In this document: positions 5,537 through 5,589 of the stretch, one piece after another
Layout: each line of letters begins with the position of its first letter
Numbering within the stretch: position 1 is the stretch's first letter
Assembly (NCBI GenBank): GCA_959600065.1
Contig: CAUGKZ010000141.1
Coordinates: forward strand, 1-5,589
Source of the DNA: an uncultured Kroppenstedtia sp.
GTDB lineage: Bacteria > Bacillota > Bacilli > Thermoactinomycetales > DSM-45169
DNA length: 5,589 nucleotides
Reading direction: 5' to 3'
The notes under the pieces: generated by a model
Told to the model about the DNA's origin: nothing
The model's database searches: none
What the model saw: only the letters and a program-made list of their open reading frames with translations
Translations under genes and position numbers: made by a program

Positions 5537-5589
5537 CAGGGCTGTTGATTAACCAGAAAATGGGCGGTGGAAGGGAGTCGTGTGCTGCC
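5537..5589. mobile_element. Left end of element copy 2 (runs off the window)
   Basis: CAGGGCTGTTGATTAACCAG at 5537-5556 repeats the left end found at 734-753 in the same orientation. The match continues through AAATGG and GGTGG at about 80% identity over some 35 bases, then fades. The sequence before it (5530-5536) is unrelated to that before copy 1, so 5537 is a sharp junction. The right end lies beyond the window, so it cannot be said whether this copy is short or a full insertion sequence with a transposase. Confidence 0.5.

Noticed and set aside
1..5589. A novel defence, toxin-antitoxin, CRISPR or retron system
   Set aside because: Every long gene belongs to a known housekeeping or sporulation-linked family. 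There are no regularly spaced repeats, nuclease or reverse-transcriptase motifs, or paired toxin-antitoxin genes.

Overview
The window looks like chromosome of a sporulating, low- to mid-GC Firmicute, most likely Bacillales and perhaps Thermoactinomycetaceae. The grounds are AGGAGG-type ribosome binding sites, TTG starts, a sporulation-type PrkA, and a set of genes (prkA, a secreted amidase-fold protein, a cspR/trmL homologue) whose relatives lie close together in Bacillus subtilis. The family-level placement is inference from gene content, not a database match.

Layout, left to right. Positions 1-643 (minus strand) hold the first 214 codons of prkA; the rest lies beyond the left edge. Positions 644-1341 have no convincing gene. 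They contain a 258-bp element with terminal inverted repeats and internal hairpins at 734-991, a possible sigma-E promoter pointing at prkA, and a good sigma-A promoter for the next gene. Positions 1342-2838 (plus) encode a 498-residue secreted or membrane-anchored protein: signal segment, helical region, long Pro/Glu/Gln repeat linker, and a C-terminal Cys-His amidase domain (Amidase_6 type). It ends in a strong terminator. Positions 4097-2892 (minus) form a two-gene operon, trmL (tRNA 2'-O-methyltransferase) followed by a HAD phosphatase. Positions 4249-5103 (plus) encode a DegV/FakB fatty-acid-binding protein, divergent from trmL with a compact back-to-back promoter pair.

Positions 5104-5589 look non-coding at first but read sensibly on the minus strand. 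There is a small hydrophilic ORF with a good Shine-Dalgarno sequence, followed by a hairpin with a seven-T run in the minus direction. Just upstream is a 27-codon fragment that looks like the 3' end of a gene. It stops where a second copy of the 734-991 element's left end begins at 5537. This suggests an interspersed repeat family that inserted upstream of prkA and also cut into a gene at the right edge.

Most of the genes are ordinary housekeeping or sporulation-associated genes. I see no defence system, CRISPR array, RNA gene or phage. The parts worth a second look are the repeat element family, the broken gene beside its second copy, and the charge-graded repeat linker and extra cysteines of the amidase-domain protein.
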